From NCBI RefSeq assembly GCF_000355695.1, contig NC_020891.1:2356001-2420000 (forward strand): a stretch of 64,000 nucleotides of DNA, written 5' to 3'. Made by a program: the position numbers and the translations under genes. This DNA comes from Clavibacter nebraskensis NCPPB 2581 (lineage in GTDB: Bacteria > Actinomycetota > Actinomycetes > Actinomycetales > Microbacteriaceae). This document shows positions 47,283 through 55,666 of the stretch, piece by piece. Under the pieces are notes generated by a model. That model ran no database searches and had not been told where the DNA came from. It saw only the letters and a program-made list of their open reading frames with translations. The stretch's first letter is position 1. Every line of letters starts with the position of its first letter.

Positions 47283-48570
47283 CGATGCTCCAGACGGTGA
47301 CGAGCTCGCCGGCCTCGAGCCGGTCGAGACCTGCGGGGATGTGGACGAGGTGGGTGGCGGTCGCGTACGCGTGCAGGAGGTGGGATCCGGGTCCGCCGAC
47401 CGCGACGACCCGGCCGTCGGCGTCGAGGCGCCCGCGCCGCACCTGGTGCTTGCCGGCGGGCGAGTCGAGCGGGGCGGCGAGCGGCGCCTCGCGCGACGGG
47501 CGGCCGGGACGCGCGTGCCCGGCGAGGGCACGCAGCACGGGACGCAGGAACAGCTCGAAGGAGACCAGCGCGCTCACGGGGTTGCCGGGGAAGGCGACCA
47601 CGGGGATCCGCGCACCGCCGACCTCCGCCGTCCCGAGCCCCTGCGGCCCGCCTGGCTGCACCGCGACCGAGACGAACTCCACGCCGCCGCCCTCCAGGAC
47701 GTCGCGCACGACCTCGTAGGCGCCGGCGCTGACGCCGCCCGTCGTGAGGAGGAGGTCGATCCCGGCGGCCGCGTCGCGCAGGGCGTCGCGCACCCGGTCG
47801 GCATCGTCGGAGGCGACCCGCATCGTCCGGACGTCGGCTCCGGCGGCCGTGAGGGCCGCGGCGAGCGCGTCCGAGTTGGCGTCGTGGATCTGCCCGGGCG
47901 CCAGCTCCTCGCCGGGCCCCCGCAGCTCGAGTCCGGTGGAGAGGAGGAGGGCGACCGGTCGGCGGCGCACGGCGACGGTCGCGACGCCGGCCGAGGCGAG
48001 GACGCCCCAGTGGGCCGGCAGGAGGCGCGTGCCCGCGGCGACGAGCACGGCGCCCGCGGCGAGGTCGCTGCCCTGCACCCGGACGAAGGCGCCCGGATCC
48101 ACGGGGACGGCGAAGGAGACGGTCACGTCGGTCGTGGTCTCGTCGACGAAGCGGTCGGGGATCGCGGCCTCGATGGGCACGATCGCGTCGGCGCCGGGCG
48201 GGACGGGCGCGCCGGTCATGCAGGGGGCGGCGGTGCCGGGCGCGAGGGGTGCCGGGGCGACGCCGGCGGGGATCCGGGGAGCGATGCGGAGGGCGGCGGG
48301 GCGCGCGTCGGTGGCGCCGGCGAGGTCGGCTGCGCGCACCGCGTAGCCGTCCATCTGCGAGTTGCGGAAGGGCGGCAGGTCGAGGGGGCTCACGACGTCG
48401 CGGGCGAGGACGCGGTCGGCGTACCGGTGCGGATCCGCCGCCAGCGCCTCGGCGGAGACGGGCAGCTCCTCCGCGGGCAGGTCGGCGAGCGGGGCGAGGA
48501 GCGCAGACACGGCCGCGCGGTGCTCGTCGACCGTGCGTCGTCGGCGGCCAGCGGGGCGGTCGGGGGTCAT
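47275..48570 (-). CDS. moeA: Molybdopterin molybdenumtransferase
   Basis: A 431-aa MoeA, first gene of the cofactor operon. Domain order is standard: N-terminal SPLDLPPFRNSQMDGYAVRA, PGTAAPCMTGAPVPPGADAIVP, the MogA-like middle with LLSTGLELRGPGEELAPGQIHDANSDAL (core GQIHDANSDA) and LLTTGGVSAGAYEVVRD, VAFPGNPVSALVSFELF, and a C-terminal beta domain. It inserts molybdate into adenylylated molybdopterin. I chose the ATG at 48570, giving MTPDRPAGRRRR; a longer frame has a low-complexity start. Confidence 0.94.
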   Translation of the reverse strand: MTPDRPAGRRRRTVDEHRAAVSALLAPLADLPAEELPVSAEALAADPHRYADRVLARDVVSPLDLPPFRNSQMDGYAVRAADLAGATDARPAALRIAPRIPAGVAPAPLAPGTAAPCMTGAPVPPGADAIVPIEAAIPDRFVDETTTDVTVSFAVPVDPGAFVRVQGSDLAAGAVLVAAGTRLLPAHWGVLASAGVATVAVRRRPVALLLSTGLELRGPGEELAPGQIHDANSDALAAALTAAGADVRTMRVASDDADRVRDALRDAAAGIDLLLTTGGVSAGAYEVVRDVLEGGGVEFVSVAVQPGGPQGLGTAEVGGARIPVVAFPGNPVSALVSFELFLRPVLRALAGHARPGRPSREAPLAAPLDSPAGKHQVRRGRLDADGRVVAVGGPGSHLLHAYATATHLVHIPAGLDRLEAGELVTVWSIDD

Positions 48571-48878
48571 CGCCCCATCATCCCCGACTCGGCCGTGTCG
48601 TCTCCGGTCGCCGCCGGATCCCGACGCTCGGTCGTCCACCGCCCCGGACGCTGGGCGTCGCCGGGGTCATCGTGTACACGGACGGTCCCGACCTCGGCCT
48701 CCTGCTGCTCGTCGCGGCGCTCGCGCTCCTCACGGCGGGCGCGGGCCTGGCCGTCTCGGCCGTGCGATCCGCCGCGGCCCGCGCGCGCTGATCCCACCGC
48801 TGCTCCTCCCCAGGCCTCGTCGACGGAGACGTGTCCGCCTCCCCGAAGCCGCCCCTGCCGCGCGGCGCCCGGCCGTCC
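48571..48878. other. Intergenic region between moeA and the PEP-mutase-like gene
   Basis: Apart from a possible 39-codon frame (listed separately) I see no hairpin, repeat or recognised RNA here. It is a divergent promoter region; no Moco riboswitch could be recognised upstream of moeA. Confidence 0.4.
48672..48791 (+). CDS. Possible tiny membrane peptide (39 aa)
   Basis: A GTG-initiated frame encodes a short acidic start (YTDGPDLG), one hydrophobic helix (about 8-31, LLLLVAALALLTAGAGLAV) and a basic end (RSAAARAR), the charge pattern of a genuine single-pass membrane peptide. There is no convincing ribosome-binding site, and high-GC DNA readily produces such frames, so this is tentative. 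Confidence 0.3.
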   Translation: MYTDGPDLGLLLLVAALALLTAGAGLAVSAVRSAAARAR

Positions 48879-48890
48879 TAGGGTCGGGTC
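48879..48890 (+). promoter_or_regulatory. Leaderless-type -10 element
   Basis: TAGGGT (48879-48884), CGGGTC, then the ATG at 48891 of the PEP-mutase-like gene; too short a gap for a leader with a ribosome-binding site. Confidence 0.5.
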
Positions 48891-49664
48891 ATGACCATCG
48901 CCGCCCGCGGGCAGACCCTCATCGACCTCCACACCGCACCCGAGCTCCTGAGGGTGGTGAACGTGTGGGATGCCATCACCGCCGCCGCCATCGGGTCGCT
49001 CCCCGAGACGAAGGCGCTCGCCACCGCGAGCCATTCCATCGCCGCCACCTTCGGCTACGAGGACGGCGAGAAGATCCCGCTCGACCTCCACCTCGACATG
49101 ATCGGCCGCATCGTCGCCGCCGTCGAGCAGCCCGTCTCCGCCGACCTCGAGTCGGGCTACGGGAACGCGGGCGAGACCGTGCGCCGCGCCATCGGCATGG
49201 GCGTCGTCGGCGCGAACCTGGAGGACGGCATGCGCCCCCTCGACGACTCGATCCGCGCGGTCGAGGCCGCCGTCGCCGCCGCGCATGCCGAGGGCGTGCC
49301 GTTCGCGCTGAACGCCCGCACCGACGCGTACGTGCTGGGCGGCGACCGGGACCGGTCCGACATCCTGGCCGACGCCGTCGAGCGCACGCGCGCCTACATG
49401 GCCGCCGGGGCCACGAGCGTCTTCGTGCCGGGCCCGCTCACGGAGGACGAGGTGCGCACCCTCGTCGACGCCGTCGGCCCGCAGCGCCTCACCGTCATCG
49501 GCGTCCCCGGATCGCTCTCCCCCGCGCGCTTCGAGGAGCTCGGCGTCGGGCGCATCTCCTACGGCCCGTGGACCCAGCGCGTCGCGCTCACCGCGCTGCA
49601 GGACACGGCGAAGGACCTCTACGCGGGCGGCACGCTGCCCGAGGGGACGCGGCCGCTCAACTGA
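48891..49664 (+). CDS. Isocitrate lyase/PEP mutase family enzyme
   Basis: A 257-aa alpha/beta-barrel enzyme. VVNVWDAITAAAIGSLPETKALATAS at the N-terminus, QPVSADLESGYGN for metal binding, GANLEDGM and LNARTDAYVLGG match the small carboxyvinyl-carboxyphosphonate phosphorylmutase/oxaloacetate decarboxylase-like branch. The KKCGH-type catalytic loop of isocitrate lyase is not present. True substrate unknown; C-C or P-C bond chemistry on a 2-oxo acid or phosphoenolpyruvate-like compound is inferred from the family. Single gene with its own leaderless-type promoter. Confidence 0.85.
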   Translation: MTIAARGQTLIDLHTAPELLRVVNVWDAITAAAIGSLPETKALATASHSIAATFGYEDGEKIPLDLHLDMIGRIVAAVEQPVSADLESGYGNAGETVRRAIGMGVVGANLEDGMRPLDDSIRAVEAAVAAAHAEGVPFALNARTDAYVLGGDRDRSDILADAVERTRAYMAAGATSVFVPGPLTEDEVRTLVDAVGPQRLTVIGVPGSLSPARFEELGVGRISYGPWTQRVALTALQDTAKDLYAGGTLPEGTRPLN

Positions 49665-49761
49665 CCCCGTCCCGTCGACGCCGACCGGGGCGCGGTGGGC
49701 ACGGTCGAGCCCGCGTCCACCGCGCCCTGGTTGACTGGGCACCCACCGAAAGGAGCACGAA

Positions 49762-50673
49762 GTGACCGACACCCCCGCCGCGGCGACCGCCGCATCCGCC
49801 CCGCGCGCCGACATCGGCGTCATCGGCGGATCCGGCCTGTACTCCCTGCTCGACCCCGCGACGAGCACGTCGCACCGCATCGAGACGCCGTTCGGCCCGA
49901 CCTCGAGCGAGGTGACGGTCGGCGAGCTGGCCGGGCGCCGCGTCGCGTTCCTCACCCGGCACGGCGCCGACCACTCCGTGGCGCCGCACCTCATCGGCTA
50001 CCGCGCCAACATCTGGGCGCTCGCGTCGCTCGGCGTCTCCGCCATCGTGTCGTCGTCGGCCGTGGGCGGCGTCTCGCCGGACTACCCGCCGGGATCGCTC
50101 GTCCTCACCGACCAGCTGCTCGACCGCACGTGGGGCCGACCCGACACGTTCTTCGACGCCGGCGTCGTCCAGCACCTCTCGGCGGCGGATCCCTTCGACC
50201 CCGACCTGCACGCGCTCGCGGCCGCCGCGCTGGTCGAGCTCGAGGGCGGCGACCGCGCCGATCCCGCCGGCCCGCTGCGCACCTCGGGCACCGTCGTCGT
50301 GATCCAGGGCCCGCGCTTCTCCACCCGCGCCGAGTCGCTCTGGTTCCGCCAGGCGGGCGCGCACATCGTGAACATGACGCAGTACCCGGAGGTGGTGCTC
50401 GCGTCGGAGCTCAACATCGGCACGGTGAACCTGTCGTTCGTCACCGACGCCGACGCCGGCCTCGCGCCGCTGCCCGGCGAGCAGGGCGACGCCGTCACCG
50501 CCGACCTGGTGTTCACGCGCCTGAAGGAGGCGCAGCCGCGCATCGTGCGGGCGATCGAGGCGGTCGTCCGGTCGATCCCCGACGACTACCGCGGGCGTCC
50601 GCTCATCGACCCGGACGCCGTGGCGTCCGTGCTCGCGCGGCCCGTCACCGGCACGACCGGCGCGCGCTCGTGA
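49762..50673 (+). CDS. S-methyl-5'-thioadenosine phosphorylase
   Basis: A 303-aa purine phosphorylase of the MTAP branch, phosphorolysing methylthioadenosine to adenine and methylthioribose 1-phosphate. Features: IGVIGGSGLYSLLD, FLTRHGADHSVAPHLIGYRANIWAL with the phosphate-binding RHG, IVSSSAVGGVSPDYPPG, QGPRFSTRAES and NMTQYPEVVLASELNI. MTAP versus other nucleoside phosphorylase preference cannot be fixed by eye. GTG start behind AAAGGAG. Its stop overlaps the next gene (GTGA). Confidence 0.88.
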   Translation: MTDTPAAATAASAPRADIGVIGGSGLYSLLDPATSTSHRIETPFGPTSSEVTVGELAGRRVAFLTRHGADHSVAPHLIGYRANIWALASLGVSAIVSSSAVGGVSPDYPPGSLVLTDQLLDRTWGRPDTFFDAGVVQHLSAADPFDPDLHALAAAALVELEGGDRADPAGPLRTSGTVVVIQGPRFSTRAESLWFRQAGAHIVNMTQYPEVVLASELNIGTVNLSFVTDADAGLAPLPGEQGDAVTADLVFTRLKEAQPRIVRAIEAVVRSIPDDYRGRPLIDPDAVASVLARPVTGTTGARS

Positions 50674-51737
50674 GCGACGGGATCCTCCTCGTCACGGGAG
50701 GCGCCGGGTTCATCGGCGGCGCCATCGTGCAGGCGGCGCTGGAGGAGGGCCGCCGCGTGCGCGTGCTCGACTCGCTGCGGGCCGACGTGCACGGCGGCGA
50801 GCCGGAGCTCGACCCGCGCGTGGAGCTCGTGCGCGGCGACGTCACGGATCCCGACGCCGTCGCCGGCGCGCTCGACGGCGTGGACGTCGTCTGCCACCAG
50901 GCCGCGAAGGTCGGTCTGGGCGTCGACTTCCTCGACGCGCCCGACTACGTGATGACCAACGACGGCGGCACCGCGATCCTGCTCGCCGCGATGACCCGCG
51001 CCGGCATCGACCGCCTCGTGCTCGCGAGCTCGATGGTCGTCTACGGCGAGGGCGCCTATCAGGGCGCCGACGGCCCGGTTCGCCCGCCGGCGCGCCGCGT
51101 CGCCGACCTCGACGCGGGGATGTTCGACCCGGTGGATCCCGCGACGGGCGAGCCGCTCGTCCCCACCCTCATCGGCGAGGACGTGCCGCTGGATCCGCGC
51201 AACGTCTACGCGACCACCAAGCTCGCGCAGGAGAACCTCGCGAGCTCCTGGACCCGCGCCACCGGCGGCCGGGCCGCCGCGCTGCGCTACCACAACGTCT
51301 ACGGGCCGGGCATGCCGCAGAACACGCCGTACGCGGGCGTCGCGTCGCTGTTCCGCTCGGCCCTCGCGCGCGGCGAGGCGCCGCGCGTCTTCGAGGACGG
51401 TCGGCAGCGCCGCGACTTCGTGCACGTGCGCGACGTCGCCGGCGCGAACCTCGCCGCGCTCGCCTGGACCGGGACCCACGAGGCCGGGTCCTTCCGCGCC
51501 TTCAACGTCGGCAGCGGCACGGTGCACACCATCGGCGAGATGGCGGAGGCGCTCGCGCGCGAGGCCGGCGGATCCGCGCCCGTCACCACGGGCGAGTACC
51601 GGCTCGGCGATGTCCGTCACATCACGGCGTCGTCCGAGCGGCTGCGCACCGAGCTCGGCTGGGAGCCGCGGATGACCTTCGAGGAGGGCATGCGCGAGTT
51701 CGCGACGGCGCCGCTGCGGAGCGCGGCGGTGGCCTGA
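50670..51737 (+). CDS. NAD-dependent epimerase/dehydratase
   Basis: A 355-aa extended short-chain dehydrogenase of the nucleotide-sugar epimerase type. The Rossmann motif VTGGAGFIGG opens the protein; VCHQAAKVGLG, LVLASSMVVYGEG and YATTKLAQEN give the Ser/Tyr/Lys catalytic set; RRDFVHVRDVAGAN is family-typical. Likely substrate is an NDP-sugar. It is coupled to the MTA phosphorylase gene by a GTGA overlap, a pairing without an obvious metabolic reason. Confidence 0.88.
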   Translation: MSDGILLVTGGAGFIGGAIVQAALEEGRRVRVLDSLRADVHGGEPELDPRVELVRGDVTDPDAVAGALDGVDVVCHQAAKVGLGVDFLDAPDYVMTNDGGTAILLAAMTRAGIDRLVLASSMVVYGEGAYQGADGPVRPPARRVADLDAGMFDPVDPATGEPLVPTLIGEDVPLDPRNVYATTKLAQENLASSWTRATGGRAAALRYHNVYGPGMPQNTPYAGVASLFRSALARGEAPRVFEDGRQRRDFVHVRDVAGANLAALAWTGTHEAGSFRAFNVGSGTVHTIGEMAEALAREAGGSAPVTTGEYRLGDVRHITASSERLRTELGWEPRMTFEEGMREFATAPLRSAAVA

Positions 51738-51859
51738 CCCGCGGGCGGCCCGGCGGGCGATGCGGGCATCCCGCGCGCGGTACCCGGGTGCTGGTCGCGC
51801 TCCGACCCCGGCACCTGCGATGGATGAGATCCGCACGGCCCGCTCGCCACACTGGGAGC

Positions 51860-52309
51860 ATGACCTCCGCATCGCCCCGCAACGTGAGCCGCCGCTCCGG
51901 CATCGCGCTGGCCGTCGCCGCCGCGTCGCTCGCCCTCGCGGGCTGCTCGGGAATCGCCGACGATCTCGCCGACATCTACGCGATCACCTACGAGGTGACC
52001 ACAACCGGCCCGGCCGACAGCGGCCTCACCGACGTGTCGTACGCCGAGGCGTCGCACCGCGGGCGCCCGTCGATCGTCAAGGAGGTCGGCCAGGCGGCCC
52101 TCGCGCCCGGCGACGACTCGGCGACCTCGATCTGGTCGGTCGAGTCCGTCGTCACCGCCGAGGACTGGGCGTTCGTGCAGGCCACCCCGGTGGACGGGGA
52201 GGCGCTGACCTGCCGGATCCTCGTCGACGGCGTGAAGGAGATCGCGGCCTCGACCGCCGCGCCGGGCCAGCCGGTGACCTGCCAGGTCCCGACGGCGCCG
52301 TTCGGCTGA
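51860..52309 (+). CDS. Small putative lipoprotein
   Basis: A 149-aa secreted protein with a lipoprotein signal: basic start (RRSGIA), hydrophobic core and lipobox LALAGC (C about 29). The mature part of 120 residues has two further cysteines (LTCRI, VTCQV) near the C-terminus that may pair. No family recognised. The ATG lies 6 nt after CACACT, similar to the start of the gene at 27292, and GGGAG is too close to act as a normal ribosome-binding site, so a leaderless mRNA is possible. Confidence 0.75.
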   Translation: MTSASPRNVSRRSGIALAVAAASLALAGCSGIADDLADIYAITYEVTTTGPADSGLTDVSYAEASHRGRPSIVKEVGQAALAPGDDSATSIWSVESVVTAEDWAFVQATPVDGEALTCRILVDGVKEIAASTAAPGQPVTCQVPTAPFG

Positions 52310-52367
52310 CCGCGCCGACAGCGGGGACCGCGCCGACCGCCCTCGGGGCCGATGCGATCCGCACCGG

Positions 52368-53156
52368 TCAGTACTTCGCGGACTGCCCGCCGTCGATCGG
52401 CAGCACGGCCGCGTTCACGTACGCCGCGTCGTCCGACAGCAGGAACGCGACGACCGACGCGATCTCCTCCGCCTCGCCGTAGCGCTTCGTCGGGTTGCCC
52501 TGGATGAACTCCTCGGCGGCACCGCGCGGGTCGTCGGCGCTGATCTGCTTCATCGACTCCTCGACCATGGGGGTCCAGACGGCACCGGGCGCGATGGCGT
52601 TGACGCGGATGCCGAACTCGCCGTACTCGACGGCCTAGTTGCGCGTGAGGCCGACGACGCCGTGCTTCGCGGCCGCGTAGCCGGACTGGTTGCCGACGCC
52701 GCGGATCCCGCCGACGCTCGCCGTGTTGACGACCATGCCGGAGCCCTGCCCGCGCATGACGGCGAGCACCTTCTCGAGGCCGAGGAAGACGCCCCGGAGG
52801 TTGATCGCGACGACCCTGTCGAACTCGGCGGCCGTGAAGTCCTCGGAGAGGTTCTGGCGGCCCTCGATGCCCGCGTTGTTGAAGAAGCCGTCGATGCGGC
52901 CGAAGCGCTCGACGGTCTGGCCGACGTACACGTCGACGTCGGACTCCTGCGACACGTCGGCGAGCACGGTGAGGATCTCGGCGTCGGGCGAGGCGGCGCG
53001 GACAGCCTCGGCGGTCGCGGCGAGGCCGCCCTCGGAGATGTCGACGAGCGCGAGGCGCGCGCCCTCGGCGGCGAGGCGGACGGCGGCGGCGCGGCCGAGG
53101 CCGGATCCTCCGCCGGTGATGAGGACGACCTTGTCGGTGAAGCGGGTGGTCGTCAT
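52368..53156 (-). pseudogene. Short-chain dehydrogenase (SDR) broken by one amber codon
   Basis: An open frame of 263 codons except for TAG at codon 174 (52635-52637). Upstream part: TGGGSGLGRAAA cofactor motif, NNAG, and the SxnYxxxK active site (TASVGG, SGYAAAKHG). After the stop the same frame continues with AVEYGEFGIRVNAIAPG and ends PIDGGQSAKY, the normal SDR C-terminus. The family residue at the stop is usually Ser in this context (LTRN-S-AAxEYG), so TCG to TAG by one base is the simplest history. The truncated product would lack the substrate-binding half. Start ATG behind AGGAGA. Confidence 0.85.
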
Positions 53157-53233
53157 GGGGTCTCCTGACGAGTGGGGCGGTGGCCCGCGTCTCGTGGGCG
53201 GAGCCACCGATCCATGCGATTGCATTGACATTC
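53157..53233. promoter_or_regulatory. SDR upstream region with small inverted repeats
   Basis: It contains ATGC-gatt-GCAT (53214-53225) and, just beyond, the palindrome CCTACCGTAGG (53233-53243) at the end of the neighbouring gene. Either could be an operator for the SDR gene. Confidence 0.3.
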
Positions 53234-53722
53234 CTACCGTAGGTCGGTTTTCTGGACGCGGGCTCCGCGCGGGATCCGCAGCTCGGGCGACCGCCACTCC
53301 CGTCGCCAGCGCACCCCGACGAAGACGACGCCGGCGAGCGCGAGGTGGACGAGCACCAGCGCGATCGGGCCGGGCTCCACGAACGCGACGTCCCAGCCCG
53401 ACGACACCCAGCGCTGGCCGCCCAGCAGCATCCGGGTCACCGTCAGCTGCGTCCCGTGGAACGCCATCGCGATGAGGAGGGCGCCCTCCATCGGGATCCG
53501 CCGCGCGGCGACGAGCGCGAGGCCGAACAACCCGAGCTGGAGCACGTACACGATCGGGTCGTTCCCGTCGGGAATCGGCGTGAACGCGCCGGTGTCCGCC
53601 CCCGCGATCGTCAGCGCGATCCAGCGGCCGGACTCGATCACGACGCCGATCGCCGGGAAGAGGGCGGTGGTCACGAGCGTGGCGACGACGAGGCCGGTGC
53701 CGTCGCGGAGGTTCGTCCACAT
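53234..53722 (-). CDS. Polytopic membrane protein of unknown function
   Basis: A 162-aa protein I do not recognise, with four hydrophobic segments (about 9-40, 55-75, 80-100 and 118-138) and a basic hydrophilic tail (RWRREWRSPELRIPRG). Small four-helix proteins of this type are frequent in actinobacteria; nothing suggests a transport or enzymatic motif. ATG at 53722. It is upstream of the broken SDR gene on the same strand, with 77 bp between. Confidence 0.65.
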   Translation of the reverse strand: MWTNLRDGTGLVVATLVTTALFPAIGVVIESGRWIALTIAGADTGAFTPIPDGNDPIVYVLQLGLFGLALVAARRIPMEGALLIAMAFHGTQLTVTRMLLGGQRWVSSGWDVAFVEPGPIALVLVHLALAGVVFVGVRWRREWRSPELRIPRGARVQKTDLR

Positions 53723-53752
53723 GTATCCGCGGCCGGCATCTGGGGCGCGGGA

Positions 53753-54220
53753 TCAGGCCGTGGGCGCCCCCGCGGGCTCGGCCCCCGTCTCCGCCTCCGG
53801 CTCCGTGAAGTCGAACACCAGCACCCCGTGCGGGTCCGGCGCGAGCAGCGGCCCCACGAGCTCCGTGAAGGCGGCGTGCTGCGCGTCGATGCGCGACGGA
53901 TCCGCGACCAGCGGCTCGCCGAGGTACAGGTTGCGGTCGCCCTCGGAGGAGAAGGTCAGCACGAAGCCGAGCTCGAAGCCGCGGCCGACGCCCTCGGGGC
54001 TCGACTGGCGGCCGGCGTGCAGCGAGCGGATGTACGGCCCCGAGCCGTCCGGGTGCGGCGAGTCGGCGAGCGCCCGGAACCGCCGCTCCACCTCGTCGCG
54101 GTCGGCGGGCGTCGCGTCGTCGCGGAGACGGAAGAGCACGACGTGGTGCACGAGCCCGGGGACGTGGTCGCGGGCCGTGAGCTGGGCGTCGGTGAGGGCG
54201 GGGCGGTCGTCGATGGTCAT
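53753..54220 (-). CDS. Dabb (stress-responsive A/B barrel) domain protein
   Basis: A 155-aa protein. The Dabb pattern is clear: VHHVVLFRLRDDATPADRDEVERRFRAL, about residues 24-51 (core HHVVLFRL), then a beta strand GFELGFVLTFSSEGDRNLYLGEPL and HAAFTEL near the end. Such small ferredoxin-like barrels dimerise and occur in stress proteins and polyketide cyclases. The last 20 residues are Glu/Pro/Ala-rich. Function in this organism not predictable. Confidence 0.8.
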   Translation of the reverse strand: MTIDDRPALTDAQLTARDHVPGLVHHVVLFRLRDDATPADRDEVERRFRALADSPHPDGSGPYIRSLHAGRQSSPEGVGRGFELGFVLTFSSEGDRNLYLGEPLVADPSRIDAQHAAFTELVGPLLAPDPHGVLVFDFTEPEAETGAEPAGAPTA

Positions 54221-54275
54221 GTCCGGATCCTGGCCCGATCCGGCCCCGACGGCGCGGTCAGGACGTACGGCGCGG

Positions 54276-54458
54276 TCAGGACGTGACGAGGAGCGGGACC
54301 CCGAGCGCGAGGCCGGCGATGCCGATCGCGAGCTGCAGCCATGTGCGGCGGGCGGTCCGGCGGCCGGCGCGGCGCGCGACGACCACCACGGCCAGCGCGT
54401 CGAGGGAGACGAGGGCACCGGCGACGGTCATGATCCAGGCGATGACGGTGGTGGCCAC
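54276..54458 (-). CDS. Small two-helix membrane protein (60 aa)
   Basis: Two hydrophobic helices (about 4-27 and 40-58) separated by a strongly basic loop (ARRAGRRTARRTW) follow the positive-inside rule, which supports a real protein. The GTG start lies 6 nt after minus-strand TACCCT (54465-54470), again a leaderless layout. No family recognised. Confidence 0.55.
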   Translation of the reverse strand: MATTVIAWIMTVAGALVSLDALAVVVVARRAGRRTARRTWLQLAIGIAGLALGVPLLVTS

Positions 54459-54470
54459 CGGCCCAGGGTA
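54459..54470 (-). promoter_or_regulatory. Leaderless-type -10 element
   Basis: Minus-strand TACCCT (54465-54470) followed by GGGCCG and the GTG start of the 60-aa membrane protein. Confidence 0.4.
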
Positions 54471-54586
54471 CGGGGCGTCCCGCCGTGACCCGGACGGGGC
54501 CTCGCCGTGACGGATCCGTCGCCGTAGCCTGGCGACACGCGACCACCGCCCCGGCCGCGACTGCCGGCCCTCGACGAGGAGGCCTC

Positions 54587-55666
54587 ATGACCGACCCGCT
54601 CGACGACCCCGCTCCCGTCGCCGCGCTCGCCCGGCGCCTCCGCGACGATCCCGGGGCCGCGCGCCGCCTCGAGGAGCTGCGCCGCACCGCCTACGGCCGC
54701 GACGGATCCACCGCGCCGCTCGTCGAGGTCCCCGCCGACCTCCGCGCGCGCACCGGCTACGACGAGGCTGAGCTGCCAGCGCCGCTCGTGGCCCTGCTCG
54801 CGGAGGAGGCGCGGCTCGTCGACGAGGGCCAGGCGCTTCTCGCGGCCGAGCGGCACGCAGACGAGGCCGCGGATCCGTCGGACCACGACCGCACGACGGA
54901 CGGCCTCCTCCCGGCGCCCTCCCGTCGCCGTGCGCTCCGGCCGGGTCCTCTCGCCGCGCTCGCTGCAGGCCTCCTCGTGCTCGCCGGCGTCGGCGTCGCC
55001 TCCGCCGCGGGCGTCCTCGACGTCGGCCGTCCCACCACGTCGCCCCCGTCCTCGGACGACGTCGGCTCCGCGGCGACCGCGCCCTCCACCCCGCGCGGGC
55101 AGGCGATGGGCACGCCCGATGGTCGACGCGGATCCGTCCTCCCCGACTTCACGGCCGATCCGCCCGTCCGGGTCCCGCAGACCGACGCGGAGCTCGTCGA
55201 GGGCCTGCGGGTCCGTGCCGATCGGGCCTGGGACATGGTGCTCGAGCAGCAGCCCGACGCGGTGCGGCCGGACGTGGGGACGGAGCGGGTGGTCGGCGAG
55301 GAGGACTACGTCGAGCAGCAGGTGGCCTGCCTGCGGGATGCGGGGATCACGGCGTCGGTGATCGGCCAGGACAGCTACAGCCTCACCGACGCGGATCCGG
55401 TCACCGTGTACACCTGCCAGGTGCGCTTCCCCCCGCGCGAAGCCGGCCCGCGCACCGACGCCGAGCTCGCCTACATCCACGACTACTACCTCTCCTACCT
55501 GATCCCCTGCTACGCCGCCGAGGGGAGGCCCTACGAGGGCGCCGTCCCCGCCGTCGACGACTTCATCGCCGACGTGCGCGCCGAGCGACCCTGGACCCCC
55601 TTCCCCGACGCCATGGACGAGCAGCTGGCCGCGGCGTGCCCGGTGCTCCCCGCGGCGTACCGGTGA
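54587..55666 (+). CDS. Membrane-anchored protein, first of a tandem paralogous pair
   Basis: A 359-aa protein of no recognised family. The cytosolic N-terminal 110 residues are helical and charged (ALARRLRDDPGAARRLEEL, LPAPLVALLAEEARLV). A transmembrane helix lies at about 124-146 (LAALAAGLLVLAGVGVASAAG), then a Ser/Pro/Thr linker and an external domain of about 170 residues with four cysteines (VACLRDAGI, YTCQVRFP, LIPCYAAEG, AACPVLP). The layout resembles a cytosolic sensor or binding part joined to a disulfide-bonded external domain. GAGGAGG precedes the ATG. Its stop overlaps the start of its paralogue. Confidence 0.75.
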   Translation: MTDPLDDPAPVAALARRLRDDPGAARRLEELRRTAYGRDGSTAPLVEVPADLRARTGYDEAELPAPLVALLAEEARLVDEGQALLAAERHADEAADPSDHDRTTDGLLPAPSRRRALRPGPLAALAAGLLVLAGVGVASAAGVLDVGRPTTSPPSSDDVGSAATAPSTPRGQAMGTPDGRRGSVLPDFTADPPVRVPQTDAELVEGLRVRADRAWDMVLEQQPDAVRPDVGTERVVGEEDYVEQQVACLRDAGITASVIGQDSYSLTDADPVTVYTCQVRFPPREAGPRTDAELAYIHDYYLSYLIPCYAAEGRPYEGAVPAVDDFIADVRAERPWTPFPDAMDEQLAAACPVLPAAYR

